Origin: Pyrinomonadaceae bacterium
Lineage (GTDB): Bacteria; Acidobacteriota; Blastocatellia; Pyrinomonadales; Pyrinomonadaceae
Direction of reading: 5' to 3'
NCBI GenBank assembly: GCA_019186825.1
Contig: JABARP010000014.1
Coordinates: 1-64,000, forward strand
Length of the DNA: 64,000 bases
Position numbers and translations under genes: made by a program. The notes under the pieces are model-generated. The model was not told where the DNA came from and made no database searches. It saw only the letters and a list, made by a program, of their open reading frames with translations. This document shows positions 1 to 9,648 of the stretch, piece by piece (position 1 is the first letter of the stretch; each line of letters starts with the position of its first letter).

Positions 1-27
1 CGGGAAGACCGCCGGTGTTGAAACTTG

Positions 28-56
28 TTGACCATCTCCCTTAATTCTCCTAAAAT
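28..56 (+). promoter_or_regulatory. Sigma-70-type promoter for the HD-GYP gene
   Basis: A -35 TTGACC (28-33) and a -10 TAAAAT (51-56) are separated by 17 bp, close to consensus. Transcription would begin near 63 and leave a leader of about 58 nt before the ATG at 121. No clear Shine-Dalgarno site is visible in that leader. Confidence 0.6.
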
Positions 57-120
57 AGACCAGAGGTGAAACCCCATTTCGCCTCGTTCAACTGTTTCCT
101 GCCTGCGTTCTACCCGTTGT

Positions 121-2028
121 ATGCCCGCGTTCAGTAAAAAGGTCAGCCTAATATACTTCGTGATCGCGACCCTGCTGGTCGTCGGCCTTGTTCCGCTGGT
201 CCTTACCGGATGGACCTTGTCGGACAAGTCTGCGGGTGAGCTGCGCGCGGCCGAAAATCGCTATCAGATACAGCTGGTTCAGGAAAAAGCGCGGCGTATC
301 GAGATGTTCGGACGGCGTTTTGAATCCATTGTCGAAGGGCTTGCCGTGGCCCTGGAACTGTCCCATGACCCAAAAGTAATAGGTGCGCAAGGTACCGAAG
401 AAAAGATCGGCGAAGTGTTGCGGCAGAATCCGGACCTACTCGCGCTTTCGATAAAGCCGGTCGGCGTTGACTCGCTATCGGTCTTTCGTCCGGGTGTTGC
501 TCAGACCGATGTCGATGAGATCGCTGCGTCGGCGGTCAATAATCACAAGGGCGACGGAGTCTGGATCGGTTCACCGCAGCGTATTGCGAGCAGCGGCACC
601 CTTGCGGTGACATTCAGCCGCGAGGTGAAGATCAACGGCGCGGTCGCAGCGGAGATCGTCGCGATCGCCTCAATGCAGAACATTGCGCAAACCGTTGCGG
701 GCATCTCCGGCGCAAGGAATGAGGACCTATGGCGGCAGGGCCTGCCGATAATCTTTGTTGTCGATGGAAGAGGCCGGGCGATCTTTTATCCGGACAAAAG
801 CTTCGTTGAAACCGGACGGCCGATGACGGACCTAAAGATCGTCTCGGAATGGCTTGAGTCCGGTTCACAAGTGCAATCAGCACTCGTACCGTTCACGGCT
901 GAGGAAGCCGGCTCGAAATACGACATGATCGGCGCTTATTCGACTGCTCGAATCGGCTCGAATCAAAATTTTGGCGTATTTACGATGCAAGATACGTCGC
1001 GAGCCCTTGCGATAGTCGGCGAAATGAAATGGCAAACGTGGATGATCAGCCTTCTGTTTGCTGTTTTTGCACTTGGAGCGGGACTCGTCCTTTCCCGGTG
1101 GATGACATCGCCGCTACTGCATTTGGCTGCTGCTGCCAAGCAGATCGCAGGCGGCGATTTTTCGAAACGAGTTAAGGAAGGGAATATCACCGAGATCGGC
1201 ACCTTGGGCGAGAGCTTTAACGTGATGTCCGAGAAGATCGAGGAGCAGATCGCAAACCTCGCTCGGGCGGCGGAAGAGAATCGTGAGTTGTTCTACGGCA
1301 CGGTCAAGGCGCTCGCCGCCGCGATCGATGGGAAAGACAAATACACTCGCGGCCACTCAGAACGCGTTTCAAGGATTTCCGTAGCCATCGGAAAGCGTCT
1401 AGGAATGCCTGAGGCCGAACTCGAAATGCTCAAGATGAGTGCACTCCTCCACGACATTGGAAAGATCGCGATCGACGATGCCATTCTCAAAAAGCCCGCT
1501 GCGCTCACGCCGGAAGAGTACGAAATAATGAAGAGGCATCCGCAGAAGGGCTACAAGATAATGTCGCAGATCCCGGCGATGAAAGACTTTTTGCCGGGTA
1601 TGTATATGCACCACGAGATGGTCAACGGCGAGGGCTATCCGCAAGGCCTCAAGGGTGATGAGATACCTTTGCAAGCGAAGATCGTTTCGGTTGCGGATAC
1701 CTTCGACGCGATGACCATCGACCGCCCGTATTCTCGCGGGATGCAGCTGCCGGCAGCGTTGGCCAGACTGCGGGAGCTCGTCGGTACACGATATGACGCA
1801 AGCGTTGTCGAAGCTCTTGTAGCTGCCTGCGATGCGGGCGAGGTTGCAAACGGCATCGTGCGGCAAATGGCATCGATCCGCGAGCAGCAGGCCGCTGAGG
1901 ATGCCGAAGCCGCCGCCGCAACTGAAAACGCTACTGCTGAGCAAGACGACGAACTCACAATTCCTGCGGCAGAGCCGGCAGACGCTCCCGCTGTCGCCGA
2001 GGAAGAACTCTTAGAGATCGCTTCATAG
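121..2028 (+). CDS. Membrane-bound sensor with HAMP and HD-GYP domains
   Basis: Predicted cyclic-di-GMP phosphodiesterase-type sensor of 635 aa. An N-terminal membrane helix (about 9-30) is followed by a periplasmic Cache-like region (about 35-300), a second helix (about 305-328), a HAMP linker (about 330-380) and an HD-GYP output domain (about 390-570). The HD pair is H444-D445 in LLHDIGK, and the GYP signature is G505-Y506-P507 after HHEMVNGE. The last 60 residues are an acidic, Ala-rich tail of unknown role. The domain order means that an extracytoplasmic signal controls c-di-GMP turnover; the signal cannot be read from sequence. It is the first gene after a good promoter and lies 17 nt before the next gene, so the two may be co-transcribed. 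Confidence 0.88.
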   Translation: MPAFSKKVSLIYFVIATLLVVGLVPLVLTGWTLSDKSAGELRAAENRYQIQLVQEKARRIEMFGRRFESIVEGLAVALELSHDPKVIGAQGTEEKIGEVLRQNPDLLALSIKPVGVDSLSVFRPGVAQTDVDEIAASAVNNHKGDGVWIGSPQRIASSGTLAVTFSREVKINGAVAAEIVAIASMQNIAQTVAGISGARNEDLWRQGLPIIFVVDGRGRAIFYPDKSFVETGRPMTDLKIVSEWLESGSQVQSALVPFTAEEAGSKYDMIGAYSTARIGSNQNFGVFTMQDTSRALAIVGEMKWQTWMISLLFAVFALGAGLVLSRWMTSPLLHLAAAAKQIAGGDFSKRVKEGNITEIGTLGESFNVMSEKIEEQIANLARAAEENRELFYGTVKALAAAIDGKDKYTRGHSERVSRISVAIGKRLGMPEAELEMLKMSALLHDIGKIAIDDAILKKPAALTPEEYEIMKRHPQKGYKIMSQIPAMKDFLPGMYMHHEMVNGEGYPQGLKGDEIPLQAKIVSVADTFDAMTIDRPYSRGMQLPAALARLRELVGTRYDASVVEALVAACDAGEVANGIVRQMASIREQQAAEDAEAAAATENATAEQDDELTIPAAEPADAPAVAEEELLEIAS

Positions 2029-2045
2029 CCCCCATAAAGAACATC

Positions 2046-3719
2046 ATGGAAAAGCAACTGGAACAGGAGATCTGGCAGGTCGAAGCAAATAGCGAGATCT
2101 ATCAAGGAAGCTTTGCAGAGCTCTCGCAATGGATCGAGGAAGGCAGTCTTCTGCGTGCAGACAAGGTAAGAAAAGGGAACCTTCGGTGGATCGAGGCGGG
2201 ACGTGTACCGGCTCTGGCCGCCGTCTTTACTGCCGTAGAGAATGGACAGCCGATCCCGGTTCCCGTCGCACCTACGGAAAAGGTCGACCCTACGAATTTT
2301 ACGGTCAGCACCCCGATAGCCGTTGGGTCGGACGTTGAGTCCGTCGCCGATCCGGTTATGTCAGCTCAGGACGTATCGGTGTCCACAGTACCCGCGGGAG
2401 TTGTGTCGGCCGATCCTCTCCCTTCCGCACCGCGCCCTGTAGATACAGCGTTCTGCGGCATCCATCGGGATCGGCCAACTGCTTATATTTGCACGTCTTG
2501 TAACGGCTATTTTTGTAAGGGCTGCCCAAAATCGTATGCGAGCGTAAAGATCTGCCCGACGTGCGGCGCAATGTGCGAATCTGTCGGCCAATTGGAGAAA
2601 AAGCGTCGCGAGGAAATGAATCACTCGGTCGCGAGCGGAGGATTTGGCTTCGGAGATTTTGCCGCGGCGATCAATCATCCGTTCAAATTCGGGACGAGTC
2701 TATTGCTCGGCGGAGCCATGTACGCGGCACTGTCCACCGGGCAGGCAGTAGCCGGATATGGCGGGCCATTCATGTGGGTCGCTGCTCTTTTCTGTTTCCT
2801 TTTCGCGAATATGCTCACGTTCGGCGTTCTCTCGAACACAGCGGAACTGTTCGCGAAAGGCGACACGAATGCAAATTTTTTCCCCTCGTTCGAAGATTTC
2901 TCCGTATGGGACGATATTCTCCGGCCGTTCTTCTTGAGTATCGCGGCTTATGTGGTCTCGTTCGGGCCGTTTATCGCAATGGTCGTCGTACTCGTCTTCT
3001 TCGTAATGGGAGCGGTAAAAGATGGCGTCATTCCGAAGCAAGACCTGGGTCGGAGTGCGATGCCGGCTGCGTCTGAGCTTCCTAACGCCGCGAAGGGAGC
3101 CGAACAGTCGGAAAGGTTCCGCGAGTTGCTTAACAAGCAAGCAAATGTCCAGCGTGACCGCATCACCTCCGCCACGGAGTCTGCGGAAAGCGCAAATGCG
3201 GCATCCGGACGTGAGGATATCGAAAGCCGCCAGGAAGAGCTCAACAGACAGTTTGAGAGCTTGGCAGCACAGGCACAGCCAAGTGTGCCTGATGCGAGTT
3301 CGTCAGCCCCGGACAGTGCGTTGATACAGAGCTTTGTTCGCCGCGGATTAAAGTATGTTCTGCTTGCGGGCGTTTTTCTGCTTTGGGGCATGATCTTCTT
3401 CCCGGCGGCCTGTATTGTCGCGGGCTACACCAATTCGGTGGGTGCGACGCTCAATCCTCTTGTCGGGCTTGATACGATGTGGAATCTCGGCCTCGACTAC
3501 ATTCGGCTCTTGCTGATCGCGGTCGCCTTGATGGTGATCGGAGGCGTAGTTGCTCTTATCGTTGGGATCCTGCTTTCTCCGTTCAATTTGCCTCTCCTTG
3601 GCAATATTCCGGCGAAGTTCGTTACAAGCTTTATCGGCTTTTATCTTTGGGCAGTATTTGCCTGCTCGATCGGCTTTCTTCTTTTCAAATCGCGGTCTCG
3701 GCTTAAGCTTCCGTCGTAA
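2046..3719 (+). CDS. Multi-pass membrane protein with GYF-like domain and B-box-type zinc finger
   Basis: Function unknown, 557 aa. Residues 1-60 resemble the GYF_2-type domain (a Trp-rich segment with WIEEGSL and a LRWIEAG turn). A linker leads to a Cys/His cluster from C137 to about C178 (CGIHRDRP, CTSC, CKGC, CPTC), which looks like a B-box/zinc-ribbon fold. About six hydrophobic segments follow in two groups (about 215-330 and 435-545). They are separated by a polar, Gln/Glu-rich stretch (about 345-430) that may form a coiled coil. The C-terminal half resembles Yip1/DUF4013-like membrane proteins. Adaptor plus membrane domain suggests a scaffold or sorting role, but this is a guess. It sits 17 nt after the HD-GYP gene. 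Confidence 0.7.
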   Translation: MEKQLEQEIWQVEANSEIYQGSFAELSQWIEEGSLLRADKVRKGNLRWIEAGRVPALAAVFTAVENGQPIPVPVAPTEKVDPTNFTVSTPIAVGSDVESVADPVMSAQDVSVSTVPAGVVSADPLPSAPRPVDTAFCGIHRDRPTAYICTSCNGYFCKGCPKSYASVKICPTCGAMCESVGQLEKKRREEMNHSVASGGFGFGDFAAAINHPFKFGTSLLLGGAMYAALSTGQAVAGYGGPFMWVAALFCFLFANMLTFGVLSNTAELFAKGDTNANFFPSFEDFSVWDDILRPFFLSIAAYVVSFGPFIAMVVVLVFFVMGAVKDGVIPKQDLGRSAMPAASELPNAAKGAEQSERFRELLNKQANVQRDRITSATESAESANAASGREDIESRQEELNRQFESLAAQAQPSVPDASSSAPDSALIQSFVRRGLKYVLLAGVFLLWGMIFFPAACIVAGYTNSVGATLNPLVGLDTMWNLGLDYIRLLLIAVALMVIGGVVALIVGILLSPFNLPLLGNIPAKFVTSFIGFYLWAVFACSIGFLLFKSRSRLKLPS

Positions 3720-3737
3720 TTGAGCCTTCTGCGTCGG

Positions 3738-3766
3738 TTGTTCCGCTCTTTCTATTCTTTTATACT
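3738..3766 (+). promoter_or_regulatory. Sigma-70-type promoter for ftsY
   Basis: TTGTTC (3738-3743) and TATACT (3761-3766) with a 17-bp spacer. The predicted start near 3773 leaves a leader of about 27 nt before the ftsY ATG at 3800, without an obvious Shine-Dalgarno site. Confidence 0.55.
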
Positions 3767-3799
3767 CTTTAGTTTGCGTGTTCTTCGGATCTGCGAACT

Positions 3800-4828
3800 A
3801 TGAAGTTGTTTTGGCGTAGAAAGAGCGAAAAAAGTGCATCGGTCCTTGGTCTCGACAAGTCTCTCGAGGAGCTTAAAGCTCAGGAAGAAGCTGTCGAGCG
3901 CGAGTTCGGTGTGCGTTTTTCGCGTGCGATCGAGAAGACCCGGAATTCGATCAACGACAGGCTTGACTCGATCTTCGAAGGCCGAAAGCAGATCGACGAT
4001 GCGTTCCTTGATGAGCTCGAGGAGATGCTCATCTCGACCGATATCGGCGTCGCGACAACGATGCACATTCTCGATTCGGTGCGGAAAGGTGTGTCACGCG
4101 ACGAGATCCGCGATCTGGATGCGCTAAAGCGTGCGATCAAGGACGAACTTCTTACTATCCTTAAGAATTCGGAAAAGCATGGTGTCGCCGACGAACTCGC
4201 GGTGGACGCCTCGATCAAGCCGTATGTATTGATGGTGGTCGGTGTCAATGGCGTCGGAAAGACTACGACGATCGGCAAACTCGCACAAAGGATCAAAGAC
4301 GAAGGCAACGACGTTCTAATTTGCGCAGCCGACACGTTCCGGGCGGCCGCGAGCGATCAGCTTGAGATCTGGGCTGAGCGCGCCGGGGTTGAGATCGTTC
4401 AGCAAAAGCAGGGAACTGATCCCGCTGCGGTCCTCTTTGATGCACTTGCGGCAGGGAAAGCACGCGGTTCGGACGTTCTGATCGTCGATACGGCAGGCCG
4501 GCTTCATAACAAGTCGAATTTGATGGCCGAACTTGAAAAGATGAAGCGTATCGCGGGCCGTGAGGTTTCGGGGGCTCCGCACGAAACATTGCTCGTCATT
4601 GATGCCGTTACCGGGCAGAACGGGCTTGAGCAGGCCCGACAATTCATGAAAACGGCAGATGTTACGGGCCTTGTGATCACTAAGCTCGACGGGACGGCGC
4701 GAGGCGGCATCGCCGTTGCCATCGCAAAGGAACTCGACCTTCCGATCCGTTATATCGGTATCGGAGAGCAGGTTGACGACCTCGTAGTTTTTGAGCCGGA
4801 AGCGTATGTGAACGGCCTTTTTGAATAA
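3800..4828 (+). CDS. ftsY: Signal recognition particle receptor FtsY
   Basis: SRP receptor GTPase that docks ribosome-nascent chain-SRP complexes at the SecYEG translocon. The 342-aa protein has the N domain (about 30-125) and G domain. The P-loop starts at G148 and contains K154-T155-T156, DTAGR starts at D230, and the specificity motif TKLDG runs 294-298. The acidic A domain of Enterobacteria is absent and only a short charged N-terminus is present, which is usual for many bacteria. It has its own promoter; ribD follows after 5 nt. Confidence 0.97.
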   Translation: MKLFWRRKSEKSASVLGLDKSLEELKAQEEAVEREFGVRFSRAIEKTRNSINDRLDSIFEGRKQIDDAFLDELEEMLISTDIGVATTMHILDSVRKGVSRDEIRDLDALKRAIKDELLTILKNSEKHGVADELAVDASIKPYVLMVVGVNGVGKTTTIGKLAQRIKDEGNDVLICAADTFRAAASDQLEIWAERAGVEIVQQKQGTDPAAVLFDALAAGKARGSDVLIVDTAGRLHNKSNLMAELEKMKRIAGREVSGAPHETLLVIDAVTGQNGLEQARQFMKTADVTGLVITKLDGTARGGIAVAIAKELDLPIRYIGIGEQVDDLVVFEPEAYVNGLFE

Positions 4829-4833
4829 AAGAA

Positions 4834-5949
4834 TTGGATTCAGCGACGAAAAGCAACGATATCGATTTCACGCAGCGAGCACTGGCGTTGGCCTCGCGCG
4901 GTGTCGGGCTGGTAAGCCCGAATCCGGTTGTCGGCTGCGTGATCGTCGCGGGCGATGAGGTCGTCGGTGAAGGCTTCTACACGTACGATGGTGTCACTCA
5001 CGCGGAAGTTATTGCTCTTGATGCCGCGGGCGAAAGGGCACGCGGAGCGACCGCGTATGTTTCGCTCGAACCTCATTCTCATCACGGAAAGACTCCGCCG
5101 TGCACCGAAGCTCTGATCACCGCGGGCATCTCCCGTGTGGTGTGTCCCATCGAGGACCCGAACCCGCTGGTTTCGGGAAAGGGTTTTAGCGATCTTCGCA
5201 AGGCCGGCATTGAGGTGGTTACCGGTATCTGCAAAGCGGAGGCAGCCACGCTCAATGAGAAGTTTTCTTGCTGGCATAAAAAGGGCAGACCATTCGTTCA
5301 CGTTAAGCTTGCGGCTTCACTCGATGGACGCATATCGCTCTCATCAAGTGTTTCCACCTATCTTTCCAGTGATGAGGCTCGGAAGCGTGTGCAGGAACTT
5401 CGACACGAATATGACGCGATCCTCGTGGGCGGCACAACGGTAGCTGTGGACGATCCAAGCCTTACGGACCGCAGCGGCTTGCCGCGTCGAAGGCCGCTTG
5501 TGCGCGTGATCCTGGATGGCCATCTTGCAACGCCTGTGAAAAGCAACATTGTCCAAACTGCAAAAGAAACGCCCACGATCGTTTTCACTTCTGATAAGGG
5601 TGAAGCGGCGGCGGAACTCAATGCGGCTGGCGTCGAAGTGATTTTTGACGAGAATGGCGGGCACGACCTTGCCTTTGTTCTCTCGGAGCTGAAGAAGAGA
5701 GAGATTCAAAGCGTACTTGTGGAAGGCGGATCGGCAGTTGCCGGGTCCTTTCGCGACGCCGATTTGATCGACAAACTTTCGATAATCTACGCTCCTTTGG
5801 TCATCGGCGGGGATGACGCACCAACGGCTTTCGCCGGTTCCGGCGCCTCTTCTTTGTCTGACGCACTCAGACTCGCGCGAGTCAACGTCGGGCTTCTCGG
5901 CCGCGACATCGAGGTTACCGGCTACCCGGAAGCCTCTGATAGGCCTTAG
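4834..5949 (+). CDS. ribD: Bifunctional riboflavin biosynthesis protein RibD
   Basis: Deaminase (EC 3.5.4.26) plus reductase (EC 1.1.1.193) for steps two and three of riboflavin synthesis. The start is TTG, the only start codon near ftsY that keeps the whole deaminase domain. The N-terminal domain has the catalytic H56-A57-E58, and the C-terminal reductase domain begins near residue 150. The usual zinc motif EPCSHHGxTPPC reads EPHSHHGKTPPC: the first Cys ligand is His81, while C90 is kept. His can bind zinc, so activity is plausible. No other rib genes are adjacent. It lies 5 nt behind ftsY and 18 nt before rsmA. Confidence 0.93.
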   Translation: MDSATKSNDIDFTQRALALASRGVGLVSPNPVVGCVIVAGDEVVGEGFYTYDGVTHAEVIALDAAGERARGATAYVSLEPHSHHGKTPPCTEALITAGISRVVCPIEDPNPLVSGKGFSDLRKAGIEVVTGICKAEAATLNEKFSCWHKKGRPFVHVKLAASLDGRISLSSSVSTYLSSDEARKRVQELRHEYDAILVGGTTVAVDDPSLTDRSGLPRRRPLVRVILDGHLATPVKSNIVQTAKETPTIVFTSDKGEAAAELNAAGVEVIFDENGGHDLAFVLSELKKREIQSVLVEGGSAVAGSFRDADLIDKLSIIYAPLVIGGDDAPTAFAGSGASSLSDALRLARVNVGLLGRDIEVTGYPEASDRP

Positions 5950-5967
5950 TTTGAGGCATTTTCTTCT

Positions 5968-6741
5968 ATGCCTAACGCTCGCAGACCCGCAAATCCTCTT
6001 GCTGCCAAGAAGCGCTTTGGACAGAATTTCCTTGTCGATAGAAATGTACTTGAGCGGATCGTTGCGGCGGCACAATTAACGCCGGGCGACCGCGTGATCG
6101 AGATCGGGCCGGGACGGGGAGCGTTGACCCGCGAGCTTTTGGCTGCCGGCAGCGAAGTTTGGGCAGTCGAGATCGACCGCGACCTGCAACGCTTTTTGGA
6201 AAACGAATTTTCGGGCGAACACAACTTCCATCTTGTTCCGCGCGACATTTTGCAGACATCGCTTTCGAACCTACTCGATCCGCCGTTCAAGGTCGTTGGT
6301 AATCTACCCTACAACATCTCGACGGCGATCCTCGAACGTCTGGCGGCTGAACGAAGCCTTTTCACCGATGCAGTTCTGATGTTTCAGCGTGAAGTCGCTA
6401 TGCGGCTGCTCGCCGGCCCGGACGATCCGGATAGAGGGTATCTGTCGATCATCGCGCAGGCCTCGTTTGAGATCGAAAAATGCTTCGACATCGGCCCGGG
6501 AGCCTTTCGCCCTTCGCCGAAGGTCTGGAGCACCGTTTTGCGATTTATTCCACGTCCGGATAATGTCTTTGACCGGGCTGAGGCGCGTTCGCTGGTTTCG
6601 AAAGGCTTCTCGCAACGGCGAAAGATGCTCAGGAATACGCTGAAGGGCGTCGCCGGCGCCGAAGATGTGCTGGATCTTTCACGCCGTGCGGAATCTCTGA
6701 CGCTCGAAGAATGGGAAATGCTGGCAAAAAGCCTAGTTTGA
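5968..6741 (+). CDS. rsmA: 16S rRNA dimethyladenosine transferase RsmA (KsgA)
   Basis: Dimethylates the two adjacent adenosines near the 3' end of 16S rRNA (A1518/A1519 in E. coli), a late step in 30S assembly. The 257-aa protein has the SAM-binding motif GPGRGALTREL, the catalytic NLPYNIST motif and a C-terminal helical domain rich in Arg (FSQRRKMLRNTL), all typical of the family at its usual length. It opens with the common KKRFGQNFLVD start. Confidence 0.96.
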   Translation: MPNARRPANPLAAKKRFGQNFLVDRNVLERIVAAAQLTPGDRVIEIGPGRGALTRELLAAGSEVWAVEIDRDLQRFLENEFSGEHNFHLVPRDILQTSLSNLLDPPFKVVGNLPYNISTAILERLAAERSLFTDAVLMFQREVAMRLLAGPDDPDRGYLSIIAQASFEIEKCFDIGPGAFRPSPKVWSTVLRFIPRPDNVFDRAEARSLVSKGFSQRRKMLRNTLKGVAGAEDVLDLSRRAESLTLEEWEMLAKSLV

Positions 6742-6783
6742 CGCGATTGTGCTAAGATTCCAGAGAAGTTTTGGCACGAAGAG

Positions 6784-8451
6784 GTGTTTGTGGGGAAAGT
6801 TGAAATAATTCCGCTCGGCGGTATCGGCGAATTCGGGATGAACTGCATGGGCATCCGCTATGACGGCGAGATGATCGTCGTCGATGCCGGCATGGGCTTT
6901 CCGGAGGAAACACCTTACGGTGTCGATATTTCGATCCCGAATTTCGATTTTCTCGAAGCCTATCGCGACGACATTACAGCGATCATCCTCACTCATGGGC
7001 ACGAGGACCACATCGGTGCGCTGGCGTATATTCTGCGGAAGTTTAACGTACCCGTTTATTCGTCGCGGTTTACGCTCGCTTTGGCAGAGAAGCGTCTCGA
7101 CGAATTCGATATGCTGGGCGACGTGATGCTTCACCGCGTGAAAGCCGGGCAAACGGTGGATGTCGGGCCTTTCAGCATCGAATTCATTCACGCTTCGCAC
7201 TCGCTCGTCGAGTGCTTTTCGCTTGCGATAACAACGCCGGTCGGCACGATCATTCACACTGGCGACTACAAAATTGATGACACACCCGTGATCGGAAAGC
7301 CGTATGATCTTGCAAGGCTTAAGGAGATCGGTGACGACGGCGTGCTCGCACTACTGTGCGATTCGACCAATGCCACTGTTCCGGGAAGGACACCGTCTGA
7401 GCAGGCGGTGATACCGGCATTTGAGGAGATCTTCGAGGAAACGGACGGCCGACTCTTTATCGCGACATTCTCTTCGTCGCTTCATCGCCTGCAGATCGTG
7501 TTCGATGTCGCACACGAATTTGGCAGACGCGTCTGCGTTCTCGGACGCTCAATGCAGCGGAATGTAGAGATCGCCTCGGAACAGGGCCTTTTAAAGATAC
7601 CCCACGACACGCTCATTGATCTCTCGAACGCGCGGGCTCTCGATGACGATGAGATCTGCTACTTGGTTACCGGTTCGCAGGGCGAGATGCGTGCGGCACT
7701 GTGGAATCTTGCCACTCAGGTCTATAAGGGAATGCAGATCGAACCGGGCGACACGGTCGTTCTGTCGGCGCGGATCATTCCGGGAAACGAAAAGAATATT
7801 AGCCGTCTGATCGGCCACCTCTACAAGCGTGGAGCCAACATTATCGAGGAAAAACGCCGACTTGTACATGTTTCCGGCCATGCGTCGCAGGAAGATATTC
7901 GCATTATGGTCGAAACCTCGCAGCCGAAGTTCGTGATACCGATACACGGCGAATATCGAATGCTCTTCCGACAGAAAGAGTTCATCAAGAACCACATTGC
8001 GGGTTACGACGATGAGAATATCCTTCTTGTAGAGAACGGCGATCTGATTGAGCTGGACGAGCGGTCAGTTCGTATTGTTGAGAAGATCGATCTTTACAAA
8101 ACGTTCATCGACGAAGAATCAATGGAAGAGATCGAATTCGAAACTGTTCGCGAACGCAAGCGGCTTGCCTACGGCGGTGCCGCGAGTTTGGTCGTTACGA
8201 TCGACAAAAGGACCCACGACCTCGTTGGCGAGCCGTTGATCGATTTTCAGGGTGTTGCCGGGATCGATCCGACGAATGGATTCGCCGCCGAGGCGCGCTT
8301 GGCGATCGTCGCCGCCATAAATGATATGAAACGCGAACACATCGTTGATCGCACGATCTTTCGCGAGCAGCTTCGGCTCTCGCTAAAACGCTACCTTCAG
8401 ACCAAGCTTGGCACGAAACCTGTTATCGTCACGACGATCGTTGAAGTGTGA
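6784..8451 (+). CDS. rnj: Ribonuclease J
   Basis: Metallo-beta-lactamase/beta-CASP ribonuclease with endo- and 5'-3' exonuclease activity, used for mRNA decay and rRNA maturation. The 555-aa protein carries the metal motif H71-x-H73-x-D75-H76, HTGDYK and DSTN motifs, a beta-CASP domain (about 205-370), SGHAS and the C-terminal oligomerisation domain. The frame opens with GTG at 6784. A second GTG at 6790 has GAAGAGG five bases upstream and may be the true start, shortening the protein by two residues. Confidence 0.95.
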   Translation: MFVGKVEIIPLGGIGEFGMNCMGIRYDGEMIVVDAGMGFPEETPYGVDISIPNFDFLEAYRDDITAIILTHGHEDHIGALAYILRKFNVPVYSSRFTLALAEKRLDEFDMLGDVMLHRVKAGQTVDVGPFSIEFIHASHSLVECFSLAITTPVGTIIHTGDYKIDDTPVIGKPYDLARLKEIGDDGVLALLCDSTNATVPGRTPSEQAVIPAFEEIFEETDGRLFIATFSSSLHRLQIVFDVAHEFGRRVCVLGRSMQRNVEIASEQGLLKIPHDTLIDLSNARALDDDEICYLVTGSQGEMRAALWNLATQVYKGMQIEPGDTVVLSARIIPGNEKNISRLIGHLYKRGANIIEEKRRLVHVSGHASQEDIRIMVETSQPKFVIPIHGEYRMLFRQKEFIKNHIAGYDDENILLVENGDLIELDERSVRIVEKIDLYKTFIDEESMEEIEFETVRERKRLAYGGAASLVVTIDKRTHDLVGEPLIDFQGVAGIDPTNGFAAEARLAIVAAINDMKREHIVDRTIFREQLRLSLKRYLQTKLGTKPVIVTTIVEV

Positions 8452-8508
8452 GGCTCCGGGCTTGAGTCGCATCAACGGTTGGTCTAAGTTTCGAGCGAAT
8501 TTGCCGCA

Positions 8509-8769
8509 ATGAGAAGATCTACGTTTGCAGTTGTGAGTGCGATCATCTTTGGGATCGTTGGGCATGCCTTCCATAGCTGGCTTAATACCTATGACCTTGA
8601 CTCTCGGATATATCTTGGTATTTGGCTCGGCGCGGGCACGATCGTCGGTAGTGTGCTGGAATCCATCCTTGCGAGATTCAACACAAAATTGCTGCCTATA
8701 GAAAGGCCCACGGAAGGGATATTGAAGAAGAGGAACGATATGAGTCCGAGTTGGTCGATCACGGAATGA
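8509..8769 (+). CDS. Small two-helix membrane protein
   Basis: Unrecognised 86-aa protein. Two hydrophobic segments (about 5-24 and 34-55) flank a short polar loop and predict a helical hairpin in the inner membrane with a charged C-terminal tail. It lies between rnj and the SDR gene on the same strand, with gaps of 57 and 34 nt. Codon use matches its neighbours, which supports a real gene, but no function can be assigned. Confidence 0.55.
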   Translation: MRRSTFAVVSAIIFGIVGHAFHSWLNTYDLDSRIYLGIWLGAGTIVGSVLESILARFNTKLLPIERPTEGILKKRNDMSPSWSITE

Positions 8770-8803
8770 TTTCGTTACACCTGCTAAAGGATCACGACGA
8801 CCG

Positions 8804-9574
8804 ATGAACTGGAAAGACAAACGGGTATTTCTGACCGGAGCGTCGAGCGGCATTGGTGAGGGGCTCGCGATCGCTCTCGCAAAAAAGGGTGCGATACTTG
8901 GGCTTGTTGCTCGGCGTGCAGAGCTTCTGGACGGGATCAAGGCGAAATGCGACGGTGTTGGCGGAAAGGCACTTGCCCTTCCTTGCGACGTCACCGACCC
9001 GGAGGCGGTGCAAGCGGCCGCGGACGCGTTTCGAAGTGAATTCGGCCGTATCGACGTCGCGATCGCAAATGCCGGTATAGGCGGCAACAATGCGGAAACT
9101 CGTAATTTCGAGCCTGCTGCGGTCAAAAAGGTCATTGATATCAATCTGCTCGGGTCAGTGAATCTGGTCTATGCCGTGCTGCCCTCGATGAAAGAGCAAG
9201 GCAGCGGACAACTCGTTGCGATATCGAGCCTTGCGGGTTTTCGCGGACTTCCGAAATCCGCCGCGTACTGCGCCAGCAAGGCCGGAATGACGGCATTTTT
9301 CGAAAGCGTCCGGCTGGATGTCGCGCAATACGGCATCGATGTAACGATAATCCAGCCTGGTTTTATCAAGACGCCTTTGACCGATGGACGAGCGCACAAA
9401 ATGCCGTACCTCATGGAGTTGGACGACGCCATTCCGTTGTTCATCAGCGCGATAGAAAAGAAGAAGAAATTCGCGGCCTTTCCGTGGCAGCTTGCAACGT
9501 TCGTCCGCTCGGGGAAGTTTATGCCGGCATGGCTCTATGACCGCATTGCCGGTAAGAAACGCTACCGCGAATAA
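8804..9574 (+). CDS. Short-chain dehydrogenase/reductase (classical SDR)
   Basis: NAD(P)-dependent oxidoreductase of 256 aa; substrate unknown. It has the TGASSGIG dinucleotide-binding motif (about 11-18), the NAG motif, an ISS catalytic serine and the Y155-x-x-x-K159 pair, so the catalytic tetrad is complete. The C-terminal third (EKKKKFAAFPWQ) resembles SDRs annotated as acting on lipids or ketones. It is 34 nt after the small membrane protein and 74 nt before uppP. Confidence 0.88.
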   Translation: MNWKDKRVFLTGASSGIGEGLAIALAKKGAILGLVARRAELLDGIKAKCDGVGGKALALPCDVTDPEAVQAAADAFRSEFGRIDVAIANAGIGGNNAETRNFEPAAVKKVIDINLLGSVNLVYAVLPSMKEQGSGQLVAISSLAGFRGLPKSAAYCASKAGMTAFFESVRLDVAQYGIDVTIIQPGFIKTPLTDGRAHKMPYLMELDDAIPLFISAIEKKKKFAAFPWQLATFVRSGKFMPAWLYDRIAGKKRYRE

Positions 9575-9648
9575 AACCTACCGCCTCTCAATTTCGTACC
9601 TTTGCCATTCACTCGCCAATAACGCAAAATTAACGGCGGCTCATTACG

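Noticed and set aside
1399-1944. Long open frame antisense to the HD-GYP gene
   Set aside because: It mirrors the coding frame of a clear gene, has biased composition and no start signal.
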